Part shown: positions 52,598 to 62,865 of the stretch, in pieces
Layout of the letters: every line of letters starts with the position of its first letter
How positions within the stretch are numbered: position 1 is the stretch's first letter
Source: Hyphomicrobiaceae bacterium
GTDB lineage: Bacteria > Pseudomonadota > Alphaproteobacteria > Rhizobiales > Hyphomicrobiaceae
Direction: 5' to 3'
NCBI GenBank assembly: GCA_041397645.1
Contig: JAWKWE010000007.1
Location: 124,001 to 188,000, forward strand
Length of the DNA stretch: 64,000 bases
The notes under the pieces: generated by a model
Told to the model about the DNA's origin: nothing
The model's input: only the letters and a program-made list of their open reading frames with translations
The model's database searches: none
Program-made: the position numbers and the translations under genes

Positions 52598-54327
52598 AGC
52601 TGCGTTCCTTGCGTCCGAGCGGCCGGTCTGGGTGTGTTGGCTGCACTTGGTTGGATGTAGCGGGCAATGATTTCGTCCTTCGGTCCGCAGGCCACAAGTT
52701 TTCCAGCCTGCATCACGCCAAGAACATCGGCCTCCGCCAGCGCGCTTGGCCGATGAGCAATGATAATCACGATACTACCGGCAGCGCGGAGGGATCTTAT
52801 ACAGCTCAGTAAAGCTGCCTCTCCGTCGGCGTCGAGATTTGAATTGGGTTCATCCAACACAACGAGGAACGGAGACCCATAAACGGCACGCGCGAGCGCA
52901 ACACGCTGACGCTGTCCAGCCGAAAGCACGGTCTGGCTGGCGCCGACTCGTGTTTCGTAGCCTTGCGGCAATCGCAGGATCATCTCGTGCACACCAGCGG
53001 CCTTCGTAGCCGCGATGATATCCTGTCCCTCGGCATCGGGATCGAAGCGACATATGTTCTGAGCAATCGTGCCATCGAGTAGCGCGACATCCTGCGGGAG
53101 ATAGCCTACATACTTGCCAAGATCGTCCGCATTCCAGTTTGCGATATCCGCATCATCGAGCCGTATTGATCCACGCAACAATGGCCACACGCTTGTTGCT
53201 GCACGCGCGAATGTGGACTTGCCGCTACCGCTTGGCCCTATCAGTCCTAACGCTTGGCCGGCCTTGAGTTCAAAGCTGATGTCGCTCAAAACCACGGTTC
53301 CCGATCCCGGCGCGGTGACAGTAATTTTCTCAATCTTGAAGCTATCCTTTGGCCGCGGAAGCTTCACGAGGGGCTCTTGTACGTCGAGCACCGCGAGCGT
53401 CTCCTTCAGCCTGCGGTAACTCCTACGTGCCGCCACCAGGCCTTTCCATTGCGCAATCGCCATATCAATGGGGGCGAGCGCCCGTCCCGATGCGACGGAT
53501 GCGGCGATGATTGCACCTGCCGAGAGCTCACCCTGGATCGTCAGATAGGCGCCAAGTCCGAGCGTCCCCGATTGCAGGATCATCCGCAAGACCTTGGACA
53601 ATCCGCTCAACGAACCAGCGACATCGCTGGTTTTCGCTTGCAGCTGAAGATGTTGCCGGTTCGCCTCGTCGAAACGCTGGATTGCGCGATGGAGAAATCC
53701 CATGGAGCGCAAGGATTCCACATTGCGAAGATTGCTGTCGCAAAGCAACGCGCGCTCCATGCTTGCCTTCTGCATGGCTGTGCTGTGACGTCGGGTCAAA
53801 ATCTCAGTGATCAGTGTGATCGTGCTCAACACCACAGCGCCGGCAAACACCAAGAGAGCCAGCAACGGATGCAGAATGTAAACGAAAGCCAGATAGAGCG
53901 GCATCCAAGGCAAATCAAGCAGAGCAGTGGGACCTTGGCCGGAGAGGAATTGACGCACGACGTCGACGTCACGCCCTCTCTCGGCCGCCTCGGCAGGTGC
54001 ATAGCCGTGCCTCGGCATGTCGAGCGCCACACGATGCGCCAGAGGCGCAAGCCTGTCGTCCACTCTCGCGCCGGTCCGAACCAGGATCTGCGAACGCAGG
54101 ATGTCAAGAATGCCTTGAAACAGGTACAGACCGATCGCAAGAGCCGATAACCCCAGCAAGGTTTCCATCGACCTGCTGGTCAACGCGCGATCGTAGATCT
54201 GGAGCATGTAGAATGAACCGGTCAACGCCAGAACGTTGATCACACCCGATATCACGAACAAAAAAACGAACGTCGTCCTCAGAGAGCTAACGATACGCTG
54301 AAAATCATGATTTGATTTATTCTGCAT
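52582..54327 (-). CDS. Type I secretion ABC transporter (permease-ATPase)
   Basis: 581 residues, PrtD/LapB type without a C39 peptidase: six membrane helices (about 15-300), then the ATPase with Walker A GPSGSGKST, signature LSAGQRQRVALARAVYG and Walker B LVVLDEPNSNLD. Exports RTX substrates across both membranes with the HlyD adaptor and TolC. ATG 54327 is preferred to an in-frame TTG at 54348. It sits between its two likely substrates. Confidence 0.94.
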   Translation of the reverse strand: MQNKSNHDFQRIVSSLRTTFVFLFVISGVINVLALTGSFYMLQIYDRALTSRSMETLLGLSALAIGLYLFQGILDILRSQILVRTGARVDDRLAPLAHRVALDMPRHGYAPAEAAERGRDVDVVRQFLSGQGPTALLDLPWMPLYLAFVYILHPLLALLVFAGAVVLSTITLITEILTRRHSTAMQKASMERALLCDSNLRNVESLRSMGFLHRAIQRFDEANRQHLQLQAKTSDVAGSLSGLSKVLRMILQSGTLGLGAYLTIQGELSAGAIIAASVASGRALAPIDMAIAQWKGLVAARRSYRRLKETLAVLDVQEPLVKLPRPKDSFKIEKITVTAPGSGTVVLSDISFELKAGQALGLIGPSGSGKSTFARAATSVWPLLRGSIRLDDADIANWNADDLGKYVGYLPQDVALLDGTIAQNICRFDPDAEGQDIIAATKAAGVHEMILRLPQGYETRVGASQTVLSAGQRQRVALARAVYGSPFLVVLDEPNSNLDADGEAALLSCIRSLRAAGSIVIIIAHRPSALAEADVLGVMQAGKLVACGPKDEIIARYIQPSAANTPRPAARTQGTQLWATN

Positions 54328-54408
54328 CTTCACGACCGCACCACCCAACTGGCCTTTGAGATTGACAGCAAGACGGCTCCAGGCGTCGCGCGCCTGGAGC
54401 CAGAGGCG

Positions 54409-57400
54409 TTAGAGCCCAAGTCCACCCTGCCGCAGTTCGTTTTCGTGATTGCCCGTCAGGGTAATCTCGAATTCGGCCGTCTCGAGGTTGGTGTCGGTAT
54501 TGCCAGAAATGACGGTGGTATCGTCGTTTGCATCATACTGAACGATCAATTCGCCAGCACCGGTAAAGGCGCTTCCTGCCGCAAGTTGGAAAGCACTGTT
54601 TCCGTCCGCTGTGGCGTCAGCATCCATAAAGTGCAAATCGACGCGATCACCTGCCTGGAAGTCGCCAATGGTGTCGCCGTTAGCGTCCGCCGCGGTCCTG
54701 AAGACGAAGAGATCATTGCCGGAGCCGCCGAATAACAGATCGGCTCCCTCGCCTCCTTCGACACGGTCATCACCGGCACCGGCGTGGACCTCGTCCTCGC
54801 CCTGCCCGCCCCAAACCATGTCATCTCCGTCGCCGGAATTGATCACGTCGGAGCCCGCTTCGCCAAATACCTTGTCGTTGCCGGCGCCGGTCTCGATGAT
54901 GTCGTCACCATCTCCACCCAGCACGATCGCTGCGGTGTCTGTAGTCGAAACGATATCCGACCCTGCACCCGCAAGTATTACTTTAGCGGCATCTGTTCCG
55001 ATAATGATATCGCCGTTGGCGGTTCCTTCGAGCGTCATACCGTCTCCGGTCACGACGTTCCGATCGGCTTGCAACGATGGCGTTGTCGATGTTCCGGCTT
55101 CTTGCGTGGTGGTGACCGCTGCATTGGGATCAACGGACCCATTGCCACCAGTGGAACCGGCATTGTTCGTCGCGTCGTCGTTATCGGCGAGATCGTTGGA
55201 GTCATCGTCATAATCTTCGCCACCGCTTTGTGAGCCCGGCGGCAAGAGATAGTCCTTTGTAATCGCATCTGCGATCACATCCTGCGGTCGTAGCTGTCCG
55301 ACGAAATGGTCATTACCGCCATTTCCATTGAACACGACGCGATGCTCAGACGACAAGCTAGAGATATCGACGGTCTCATCCCCTTGGGATCCATTCACTG
55401 TAATGGTGTTGAAGTTGAGACTTGTTGTATTGAAGTCGCCGATGATCTCGACAGTGTCAGCTCCGATCGTCGTTGTTGTCGTTCCGCCATTCGGATCATT
55501 TCCAGGAACTGTTATACCGTTTGTGTTGACCGTGATCTCCTCGATGTTGTCGAGTTCCGCGATCACAGAATTTATGTCGGTACCGTTTCGCGTAATGACT
55601 ATCTCCGTGTTGGCATTGAGCTGCGACAGGCTATTTCCAATCACTGCTGCCCATGCCGCACGGGCGAAGATGCGGAACGTCTCGCTGGTATTATTGCCGT
55701 TGACAACAAACCTGTCGCCGGCTGGCCCATTGGTGCCGCCATCCACAAAATCGTGCCCATCTGTCTGCTCGGGGAAGATGAAGAACGGATTGCTTACATT
55801 CCAGACGATTGTGTCGTCACCAGCTCCCGCAAGGACGATGTCGTCGCCGGTGCCAGCATCGATTGTCGAGTTTCCACCGTCGCCGATCATAATGTCGTTG
55901 CCACCGCCACCACTGAACGTACCCGTACTGTCGATCGTCACACTGGCGTTTGCCGTATCCGAGCCGCCTAAGTCGGTGGCCGTATAGGTGAACGAGCGGT
56001 TGCTGTTTGTCGTTTTAGTCACATCAACATTGAGACCATTCAGGATGGCACTAAAAGAAGAACCGTTCGCGGTCACATTAGTCACTGAGAGCCCGCCTTC
56101 GCTGAAGTCATTCGCAAGCAATGCCCAGGTTGGAACCGAGAAGCTTGATGCGTTCGAGTAGACCGAGTCATTCGATGCCTGCGGTGGGGTCGGCACATTT
56201 GTGACATCGATGGTCGTGGTCGCGATGTTGCTGTAGGCCAGCCCGTCGAACACCGTAACCTCAATAATCCGTGGTGTTTCGTCAGGTGAAATCGACGTAT
56301 TTCGGAATGTCACCGCCGAGATTGCCGCCTGATAGGCCGCAATCGGAGCTTGACCTGTCAAGGTCAGTGTCACCTGACCCTGCACCGAGGTATCGATGTT
56401 TCCCGAAATTCCATCGCCGTTGATGCCGTTCTCGGTCAGGACATCGCCCGGCTTGGCGTTGGTCAAAATAATGACAGCGCGCTCCATCGTCGGACTGTCG
56501 TCAGTGATCAATGGACCACTGGCGATCGCAACTGGCGCGTCGCCCTCGGTGAAGCTCGCGAGGAAGTTCTGCTCGGGCGGAACGACCGGCTGGTCCACGC
56601 TGAACTGGATGTTGTCGATGTAGACGTTGTCGCCGTTGCTGTTGAAGCCGTCGAAGACCGCGCGGAAGCGGATGGCGGACCCGGCACCGAGCTGGTCGGC
56701 GATTAATTCGCCCGTGTAGCTGTAGTTGCCGCTCGGCCCTGCCGTGAGGTCGGCGATCTGGTCCCAGGTTCCGGTGGTGATGTTGTAGAGTTCGGCCACC
56801 ACGGCGCCTGCGTCCACGCTGTCATCCTGGTAGTCGAAGCTGAGCGTGACCCGGGTCCCGGTCGGTAAGCCGGACAGGTCGATCGCCCGGCTGATCATCT
56901 CGCCGCCGTCGGTGCCGCCATCGAACTGCAGGCGGCCGCCGCTGATCTGTACGTCGGCGTTACCCGGGTCGACCTCAATCCAGTTCTCGTCCCAGACGAA
57001 GGTGGATGGAACGCCCACATCGTCCTGCGAGTAGCTGGTCGAGCTGAAGTTCTCGATGTAGCTGCCCGCGTGGTCAAGTGCGTGCAGGTTCAGCTCGGGC
57101 GGCGTCAGCTTGATCGACAAAGTCTGGTCTGCGAACTGCGCCCACTCGACGCCAACCAGGATGTCGACACCATCGGTCGATGGATTGATCAGGTTGCCGT
57201 TTTCATCGACCGCAGTCGGGTCGCGCAGATCGGTGATGCGGACGGCCTGCTGGCCGTTCATCTCGATTCCTTCGACCAGATAATCGGCACGATTGCCGCT
57301 GTAGACCGCAGTATCGCTCGTTCCTTCGGTGCCATGATCGCCGAGGATGTGGCCGAGCGTGCCGTCCTCGAACACGACTCGGGTCTCACCCGTCCCATAC

Positions 57401-60400
57401 CAGTTTTTGATCAGGCCGTCGCCGTTGAAGTTCGCACCTTCCAACTTCCGCTCGGCGTTCGCTGTCACGCCATCGGCGAGATAGCCATCCGTATCGATGC
57501 CGCCGTGTCCGGTGGCGAGATGGCGATCGTCGCCGATCCAATACAGATCATTGTCGACGACAACGCTGTCACCGAAAATGAAGTCCATCGTCCCAGAACC
57601 ACTAGCACCTGCTTCATCGCCGAGGCCGGTCAGTTTGTCATTGCCACCGCCACCGATGAGATAGTTGTTGACGCCATTGCCCGCCGTTCCATTGGCGTCA
57701 GCACCCGTTAGTTCGTCATCCTGTGCCGAACCAACCAGCCCCTCATCCAGCGCGTAGGTGTCGAGAAGGTTGCTTGAAGTGCCGTTGGCATTGGCATCTT
57801 GGAGGCTGGCAACAATCTTGAACGAAACGTTTTCATAACTGACGATATCCATATCGCCTTCGGTGCCGTCGCCGTTGAACTCGATGACGGGAAGCGCGCC
57901 GGGCGCTGTGTCGCCATTGAGGCGATCGCCGTCGTTGGCTGTCGGGCCCAATCCGCCTTCCAATAGATCATTGCCGGAGCCGCCGTTGATATTGTCGTCA
58001 CCGACGCCGCCGCGCATCCAGTCGTTACCGTTGCCGCCAAACATCTCGTCGACGCTGTCGCCGCCGTCCATATAGTCCGAGCCATCACCGCCCATGATAA
58101 GGTCGGTATCGCCATCGCCGTAAAGTCGGTCGTCACCGTCATCGCCGAATACCTCATCGACGCCATCGCCGCCGTGGACCTCGTCGTCGCCGTCGCCGCC
58201 GTGCGAGGTGTCGAGCACGCCCGGGCCGGCATTGATGTAGTCGTTGCCAGCACCGCCGTGAATGAAGTCGTCGTTTTCATAGTCGGTGATCCAGTCGTCA
58301 CCATCGCCACCGTAGATGTGGTCGTTACCTTGAGCGCCTTCGAGCACGTCATTGCCCGCATCGCCGTAGATATAGTCGTCGCCCAGCGCGCCGACGATGT
58401 AGTCGTTGCCCTCAAGGCCCGCGACAACGATATGGCCGTCATTGGCCGATCCGCCCCCTGAACTCTGGGTAACCGTCACGTTCTTGACGTCTACGCTTCC
58501 ATTCGAGACGTGGTTATCGACCTCGACAGTGATACCGTGCCCATTGTTGGCATAGGCGACCTGGGGAACATCCAAGATTAAGGTGTGCATCCCATTATCG
58601 ACCAGGACATTGTCCTGATGGGCAAGGATTTCTCCGGTCAAGGCGTCTTTAACGGCGACATCCACGAAGCTGACTATTCCGCCCGGTGCAAGGTCCTGAT
58701 CCGCCAGATCGACTGTCACGGTCAGAGCGCTGCCCGCGACGAGAAGTTCGCTCTGCGCGGTCGACTGCGAATAAAGAGCGCCGGAAGCAAGCGTGCTGTT
58801 CTGCAGGAAAAAGGCCTGCACCGAACCCGGCAGGCTCTCGTAGATTGCGTTGAAGTAGTCATTGATGCCGTACTGGTCATCAACGCCGATCACACCGTCG
58901 TACGGGTTGTCGTGGTTCGTGCCGTCAAGGATGTACGTCGCGGATTGATAGCCGAAAGCGTCACCGATGTGCTCCAAGCCGGTCGTGCGCATGATCAGGT
59001 CAGCGAATTGCTCGCCAATAATCTGGTCGCCCAGATGCTGGCCAACCGGCATGCGGTAGAGATAATAGAAGCGGTCGCCGTCCTGCATCTTCTGACCGAA
59101 ATCGGCCATCACCATTGTGAAAGTGGTACCGAGCGGACCATCGAACAGCGGCTGCTCAGCAAGTCCGCCAACCCATAGATCGATGTCCCAGAAGCCCTGG
59201 TCACCGCCGTTGCCGGTACTGTTGATGTCCCATGTACCGGTCGTTTCGTTGTAAACCGGAGAGCCAGTGCCGCGCATGAACATCAGGGCTGCTTCATGCA
59301 TGGGATCGTTGGCATCCGCCGCTGCGTCAACGATTGCCTGAGCGTTCTGCCGCATATCCTGGATGCCGATGACCCCGTCGTGGTCGAGGTCGTAGGCATA
59401 CAGGGCGTGAGCCGTGTCGCTCACATCAGTCCCCGCCTCGTAGGCAACACGCAATTCCTGCAGATGGAAGGTTGCGTTGTCCCGACCGTAGGCGGCGATG
59501 AAGTTGGCGAGCGATTCTGGGTAACGCAGATGACCGCCCCAATCCTCCCAACTGACGTAGGGCGCAATGCCCGCGCCTGTTCCGTTGGTGTTCTGCTGTA
59601 GGCCTTCGAAGATCTGCTGGCGCAACTCGTTGAGGGTCGGCAGCCCAACGTCGCGCCCACGCGCGATGTTGAGCGCAGGCAGGTCAAGACCAATGCCGAT
59701 CAAAGACTGCTGCAGCGCCGATGTGACGAACTCGTCAACCTGGTTGGCCTGCTGGTTGAGCAGGCCCAGCGTGATGTTAGATGCACCATTTGCGCCGTAG
59801 AGCGCCGGATTGAGGAAGGCGTCGAACAGATCGACTTCGGTATACGTCGGCGTCCAGCTCGCCGTACTAGGCGCGTTACCCTCGGCATCCGCGATGGCGA
59901 CCTGCATCTTCTCGTTGAGCATCGAGTGGCCGAGGCGAAAAACTGCCTGGGAGAATTCGAGCGTGACACTCATGTTCACGTCGGATGAATAGGAGACGAA
60001 CTCCGGCAGCACCACCAATCCGCCGACGTACTGGTCGATGGCAATGTGGTTGTACTCGGACTCAGTGATGATGCGTGCAGCCTGGTACACCTTTTCGGCA
60101 TCCCAGACGCCGGGCGATGTCTGCCAGTTGGCGAGATAATCGGCCTCGGCCTGGATTCCGGCGGCGCTGCCGTCGTTGAGCAGGGCTGCCTGTGCGCTCA
60201 CCGCCGTCTTGATCGCTTCGACTTCGATGTTGTGCTCTTCGTGGAACACATGATGCACGGCTGTTAAGCCGATATTTTCATTCACGCGGCCATCGCCGGA
60301 AACGTAGTGGGACGCGAGGAGGGCAGGATCGTAATAGTCGATCCCAGCGGTCAAACCATTGAGGCTGCCGCCATGCGCCGCCGCAGCTTCCGCGGCGGTC

Positions 60401-61749
60401 GGCAATGGCGTGCCGAACGGACTCATGGGGCTAGCGCCGTTGCCCATATCAGCGAGGATTGCTTGGTTCGACTTGAGGACGTTGCCATTGGCGTCTCGCA
60501 AGAACGGATCATAGGCCGCCACATCGGCGTACGAGTAGCGCAATGTGCCGTCGATCATTATGCCGCCTGAAAGTGCGGCGTCGATGTCTGCGATCGACAT
60601 TGCCGAGGTGAAAAGGAAGTCCTGCTGTGCGGTAAAAGTGTAGGCTCCCGTAGCGGTCGCCTTGATTGCGGGCGCATCGATGACGTCGAGATCGACCAGG
60701 CCGATACCCAATCGCGCCGCGTTTACGATCATGTCCGCCCAGGTGCCGAGATCGTGGGTCGCTTGTTCATAGCCCACGTCTCCCAAGCTCATATCTTCAG
60801 CGCTGGTGATCAACTTGCCAGTCGCTAAGCCATTAGCGTCGTACTGGCGCACCAGCACGTTGACCGAGACATGGCTCCCATATGTCTGGCTTTGGTCAAT
60901 GAGGAGACCGGTGTTGTTGTTGAACGTCGGCGCGACACCAGCTTTCAAGACAATGTTGCCATTGACGACTTCAAAATCGTCGTTCGGGTTGGTCAGCTTG
61001 GCCCGACTCAGCATCATCGTATTGGCAAAGGGATTCGCCGGGTTGGCGTTCTCATCATAGAGTGGGTCCGTCGGTGACAATCGGATAAGCACATACCCAC
61101 CGTTCTTCGAGATGAAGTCGAGGCCGTGATCAAAGAACTGACCGAATGCGACGAAGTACTCGTTGAACGGCACGCCGCCGAGAATGCCCGGGTCGGGCAG
61201 CTTCGCAGTTGTAGCCGTTCCAACCACTGAGTTCGCCGTGTCGACCGGCTGTCCGCCGAGTGCCGCCATGGCAGCGGCTGCCGCCGGGTTGAAGGTCGGG
61301 CTGTTCGGATCGACATCAGAGCTCGATATGAGCTGAGTAATCGTGCGCGGCGATGTGCCGAGTTCGGTTGCCGTCACCGCCGTGAAGGTCGGGGTCCATG
61401 TCGGGTTAAGTGCCCCGTTCACGATCGGTTGGTTGCCCGCGGCGTCTGCAATCGCGATCCGAGTCTCGCTGCCGTAGGTGATGCCGTAGCTCGGCGCTCC
61501 TGGAGTGTCCGTATAGAACAACCGCGGGAAGTCGGTGTCGGCTTGGCCCCAGTCGCCGTTGAGGTTGTTGCCGGTCCAGGTAACCGTGCCGTCCGGGTTG
61601 TAGACGAAGCCACCAACAAGGTTGTTGTTCTGTCCGGAGACTTCTCTGACGCCAAGGGGATCAAGAGGGCTCGTCAGTTGACTATAATCCGCGCCAATAT
61701 TGACCTGCTGGAGGAGGTAATTGAGGTCTGCAGACGAGAGATTGATCAT
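54409..61749 (-). CDS. Giant RTX animal-type heme peroxidase, 2446 aa
   Basis: N-terminal animal heme peroxidase domain (about 150-1000): distal site FGQFFDHGLD with H208, WDAEKVYQAARI (about 550-560), and a proximal FRLGHSML with H608. An EF-hand-like DLDHDGVIGIQD occurs near 790. Three RTX blocks (about 1110-1270, 1950-1985, 2270-2350) are separated by cadherin/laminin-like beta domains (VVPPEQNFLASF, ATTTIDVTNVPTPPQASNDSV). The C-terminus FEITLTGNHENELRQGG is of type I secretion type. AAGGAAG lies 6 bases before the ATG. First gene of the secretion operon. Relatives are secreted haloperoxidases or multicopper-like Mn oxidisers; the reaction here is not fixed by sequence. Confidence 0.92.
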   Translation of the reverse strand: MINLSSADLNYLLQQVNIGADYSQLTSPLDPLGVREVSGQNNNLVGGFVYNPDGTVTWTGNNLNGDWGQADTDFPRLFYTDTPGAPSYGITYGSETRIAIADAAGNQPIVNGALNPTWTPTFTAVTATELGTSPRTITQLISSSDVDPNSPTFNPAAAAAMAALGGQPVDTANSVVGTATTAKLPDPGILGGVPFNEYFVAFGQFFDHGLDFISKNGGYVLIRLSPTDPLYDENANPANPFANTMMLSRAKLTNPNDDFEVVNGNIVLKAGVAPTFNNNTGLLIDQSQTYGSHVSVNVLVRQYDANGLATGKLITSAEDMSLGDVGYEQATHDLGTWADMIVNAARLGIGLVDLDVIDAPAIKATATGAYTFTAQQDFLFTSAMSIADIDAALSGGIMIDGTLRYSYADVAAYDPFLRDANGNVLKSNQAILADMGNGASPMSPFGTPLPTAAEAAAAHGGSLNGLTAGIDYYDPALLASHYVSGDGRVNENIGLTAVHHVFHEEHNIEVEAIKTAVSAQAALLNDGSAAGIQAEADYLANWQTSPGVWDAEKVYQAARIITESEYNHIAIDQYVGGLVVLPEFVSYSSDVNMSVTLEFSQAVFRLGHSMLNEKMQVAIADAEGNAPSTASWTPTYTEVDLFDAFLNPALYGANGASNITLGLLNQQANQVDEFVTSALQQSLIGIGLDLPALNIARGRDVGLPTLNELRQQIFEGLQQNTNGTGAGIAPYVSWEDWGGHLRYPESLANFIAAYGRDNATFHLQELRVAYEAGTDVSDTAHALYAYDLDHDGVIGIQDMRQNAQAIVDAAADANDPMHEAALMFMRGTGSPVYNETTGTWDINSTGNGGDQGFWDIDLWVGGLAEQPLFDGPLGTTFTMVMADFGQKMQDGDRFYYLYRMPVGQHLGDQIIGEQFADLIMRTTGLEHIGDAFGYQSATYILDGTNHDNPYDGVIGVDDQYGINDYFNAIYESLPGSVQAFFLQNSTLASGALYSQSTAQSELLVAGSALTVTVDLADQDLAPGGIVSFVDVAVKDALTGEILAHQDNVLVDNGMHTLILDVPQVAYANNGHGITVEVDNHVSNGSVDVKNVTVTQSSGGGSANDGHIVVAGLEGNDYIVGALGDDYIYGDAGNDVLEGAQGNDHIYGGDGDDWITDYENDDFIHGGAGNDYINAGPGVLDTSHGGDGDDEVHGGDGVDEVFGDDGDDRLYGDGDTDLIMGGDGSDYMDGGDSVDEMFGGNGNDWMRGGVGDDNINGGSGNDLLEGGLGPTANDGDRLNGDTAPGALPVIEFNGDGTEGDMDIVSYENVSFKIVASLQDANANGTSSNLLDTYALDEGLVGSAQDDELTGADANGTAGNGVNNYLIGGGGNDKLTGLGDEAGASGSGTMDFIFGDSVVVDNDLYWIGDDRHLATGHGGIDTDGYLADGVTANAERKLEGANFNGDGLIKNWYGTGETRVVFEDGTLGHILGDHGTEGTSDTAVYSGNRADYLVEGIEMNGQQAVRITDLRDPTAVDENGNLINPSTDGVDILVGVEWAQFADQTLSIKLTPPELNLHALDHAGSYIENFSSTSYSQDDVGVPSTFVWDENWIEVDPGNADVQISGGRLQFDGGTDGGEMISRAIDLSGLPTGTRVTLSFDYQDDSVDAGAVVAELYNITTGTWDQIADLTAGPSGNYSYTGELIADQLGAGSAIRFRAVFDGFNSNGDNVYIDNIQFSVDQPVVPPEQNFLASFTEGDAPVAIASGPLITDDSPTMERAVIILTNAKPGDVLTENGINGDGISGNIDTSVQGQVTLTLTGQAPIAAYQAAISAVTFRNTSISPDETPRIIEVTVFDGLAYSNIATTTIDVTNVPTPPQASNDSVYSNASSFSVPTWALLANDFSEGGLSVTNVTANGSSFSAILNGLNVDVTKTTNSNRSFTYTATDLGGSDTANASVTIDSTGTFSGGGGNDIMIGDGGNSTIDAGTGDDIVLAGAGDDTIVWNVSNPFFIFPEQTDGHDFVDGGTNGPAGDRFVVNGNNTSETFRIFARAAWAAVIGNSLSQLNANTEIVITRNGTDINSVIAELDNIEEITVNTNGITVPGNDPNGGTTTTTIGADTVEIIGDFNTTSLNFNTITVNGSQGDETVDISSLSSEHRVVFNGNGGNDHFVGQLRPQDVIADAITKDYLLPPGSQSGGEDYDDDSNDLADNDDATNNAGSTGGNGSVDPNAAVTTTQEAGTSTTPSLQADRNVVTGDGMTLEGTANGDIIIGTDAAKVILAGAGSDIVSTTDTAAIVLGGDGDDIIETGAGNDKVFGEAGSDVINSGDGDDMVWGGQGEDEVHAGAGDDRVEGGEGADLLFGGSGNDLFVFRTAADANGDTIGDFQAGDRVDLHFMDADATADGNSAFQLAAGSAFTGAGELIVQYDANDDTTVISGNTDTNLETAEFEITLTGNHENELRQGGLGL
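54690..54935 (-). repeat. RTX repeats, C-terminal block of the peroxidase
   Basis: Tandem nonapeptides such as GGDGDDIIE, TGAGNDKVF, GEAGSDVIN, SGDGDDMVW, GGQGEDEVH, AGAGDDRVE and GGSGNDLFV, directly before the secretion-signal end. Confidence 0.9.
57945..58425 (-). repeat. RTX repeats, central block of the peroxidase
   Basis: About 17 units of the GGxGxDxxx type (GLEGNDYIV to GGSGNDLLE), interrupted by TDYEN and a GPGVLDTSH insertion. This is the largest calcium-binding roll in the protein. A short third block lies near 55800-55910. Confidence 0.9.
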
Positions 61750-62220
61750 GACAATCTTCCTTTACTCATAGAACAAAACGCCATTGGCAGCCCTTGGCAG
61801 GGGCCCCGCTTTTCTCGTTGAATTGGATTGATGTCGAATTCTGATAGAATGGTCGATTCAGCCCAGATCAAAAACTGGCCGAATAACCCAATTCCGAATC
61901 TGATAGTTAGAAGCCGCGACAAACATGCCAATTGATCCGGCGGAAGAGGCGAATAATATTGGGAGAGAAAAAACGGCAACTCGCACACTCCCGCGACGCT
62001 GAAATTGCGCTAAAATCGGCCGCAAACCAGCTCACTCCGTCAATGCTGTATATTGACGACAGACATATATTCTCAGCGCCGCATTCAATTCGAACTGCGA
62101 CGAATTGCAATTTCGGCATTCGCGCCTTTTCATGAACTAAATTTGTTTGGCGCGTTTTAAAAATGAAGAATAAAAATTACAGCAAGTCAATCGCCGGTTT
62201 TAATGGGCGAACAACGGTTA

Positions 62221-62236
62221 ATTACGTCAACGTAAT
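62221..62236. promoter_or_regulatory. Palindromic operator-like site
   Basis: ATTACGT-CA-ACGTAAT, perfect 7-base arms. ATGAC-N6-GTCAT follows at about 62250. Both are about 0.5 kb upstream of the peroxidase ATG in AT-rich DNA and look like dimeric regulator sites; the regulator is unknown. Confidence 0.4.
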
Positions 62237-62779
62237 ATACTGATGTTCAAATGACAAAGACGTCATGCTTATTATGCGCGTGATTTGTCGCCTCTGCATT
62301 TGCGTCGAACCAGGACATGGCGCACCATTTCAACGGCTTGAGCTAAGCCGCGCCACAATTGGGATTGGGCGCCGACGCCCGAATTTGGCGCGGAGTTAAG
62401 GATAATTCCGTATCAATATTTTTTTTAAAATTGGCAGGTCTCAGGGGCGGCCGAAGCCATTGAATGATATCCTTCCCCTGGCTCAACGATGCGCACCTGA
62501 TCTGAAATCCAGAATACGGCCGCCAATCGAAACCGCCAGCGCCGAAGATCAGACCATCGACGCTCCTGCGTCGGCCGTCGCAGAGGATGACAAACCTGCC
62601 CAAAGAATGCTGCCGGTCATTGAAGCCTGACCATCCGCACCCAACTCCAAACTGCTCAAAAAGCATCCGACGATCGTTTCAGATCGGAAGAAACAATGCT
62701 GGCGCTGCAATCTCTTACGAGTGGTGTAGCCTTTAGATGGTCCGCACGGATGACTCCCAACCGCGAACAGCCGAAAAGC

Positions 62780-62815
62780 AAAAAGCCTGAACCCCGAAAA
62801 TTACGGAGCTCAGGC
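62780..62815 (-). terminator. Rho-independent terminator after lipoprotein copy 2
   Basis: Minus strand: GCCTGAGCTCCG / CGGGGTTCAGGC, a 12-bp stem with two G-U pairs in RNA and a 7-base loop, followed by TTTTTGCTTTT. It lies 51 bases after the gene and is related to the terminator of copy 1. Confidence 0.85.
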
Positions 62816-62865
62816 AATCTGAGACACAATCAAGGATCGTGAATTTAGGCGCAGTAAGTAGATGT

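Larger units (their letters stand above)
61750..62865. other. AT-rich upstream region of the peroxidase operon, no convincing gene
   Basis: About 1.1 kb, clearly richer in A/T than the rest of the window (notably 61900-62280). Frames of 60-107 codons on both strands lack start signals and protein-like composition. It holds the palindrome at 62221 and the terminator of lipoprotein copy 2 at 62780-62815. The composition and length suggest a control region for the giant operon, or remnant DNA of foreign origin. Confidence 0.5.

Noticed and set aside
57945..58425. Regular repeats that resemble a CRISPR-like or satellite array
   Set aside because: The period is 27 bases and in frame with GGxGxD nonapeptides; it is coding RTX sequence.
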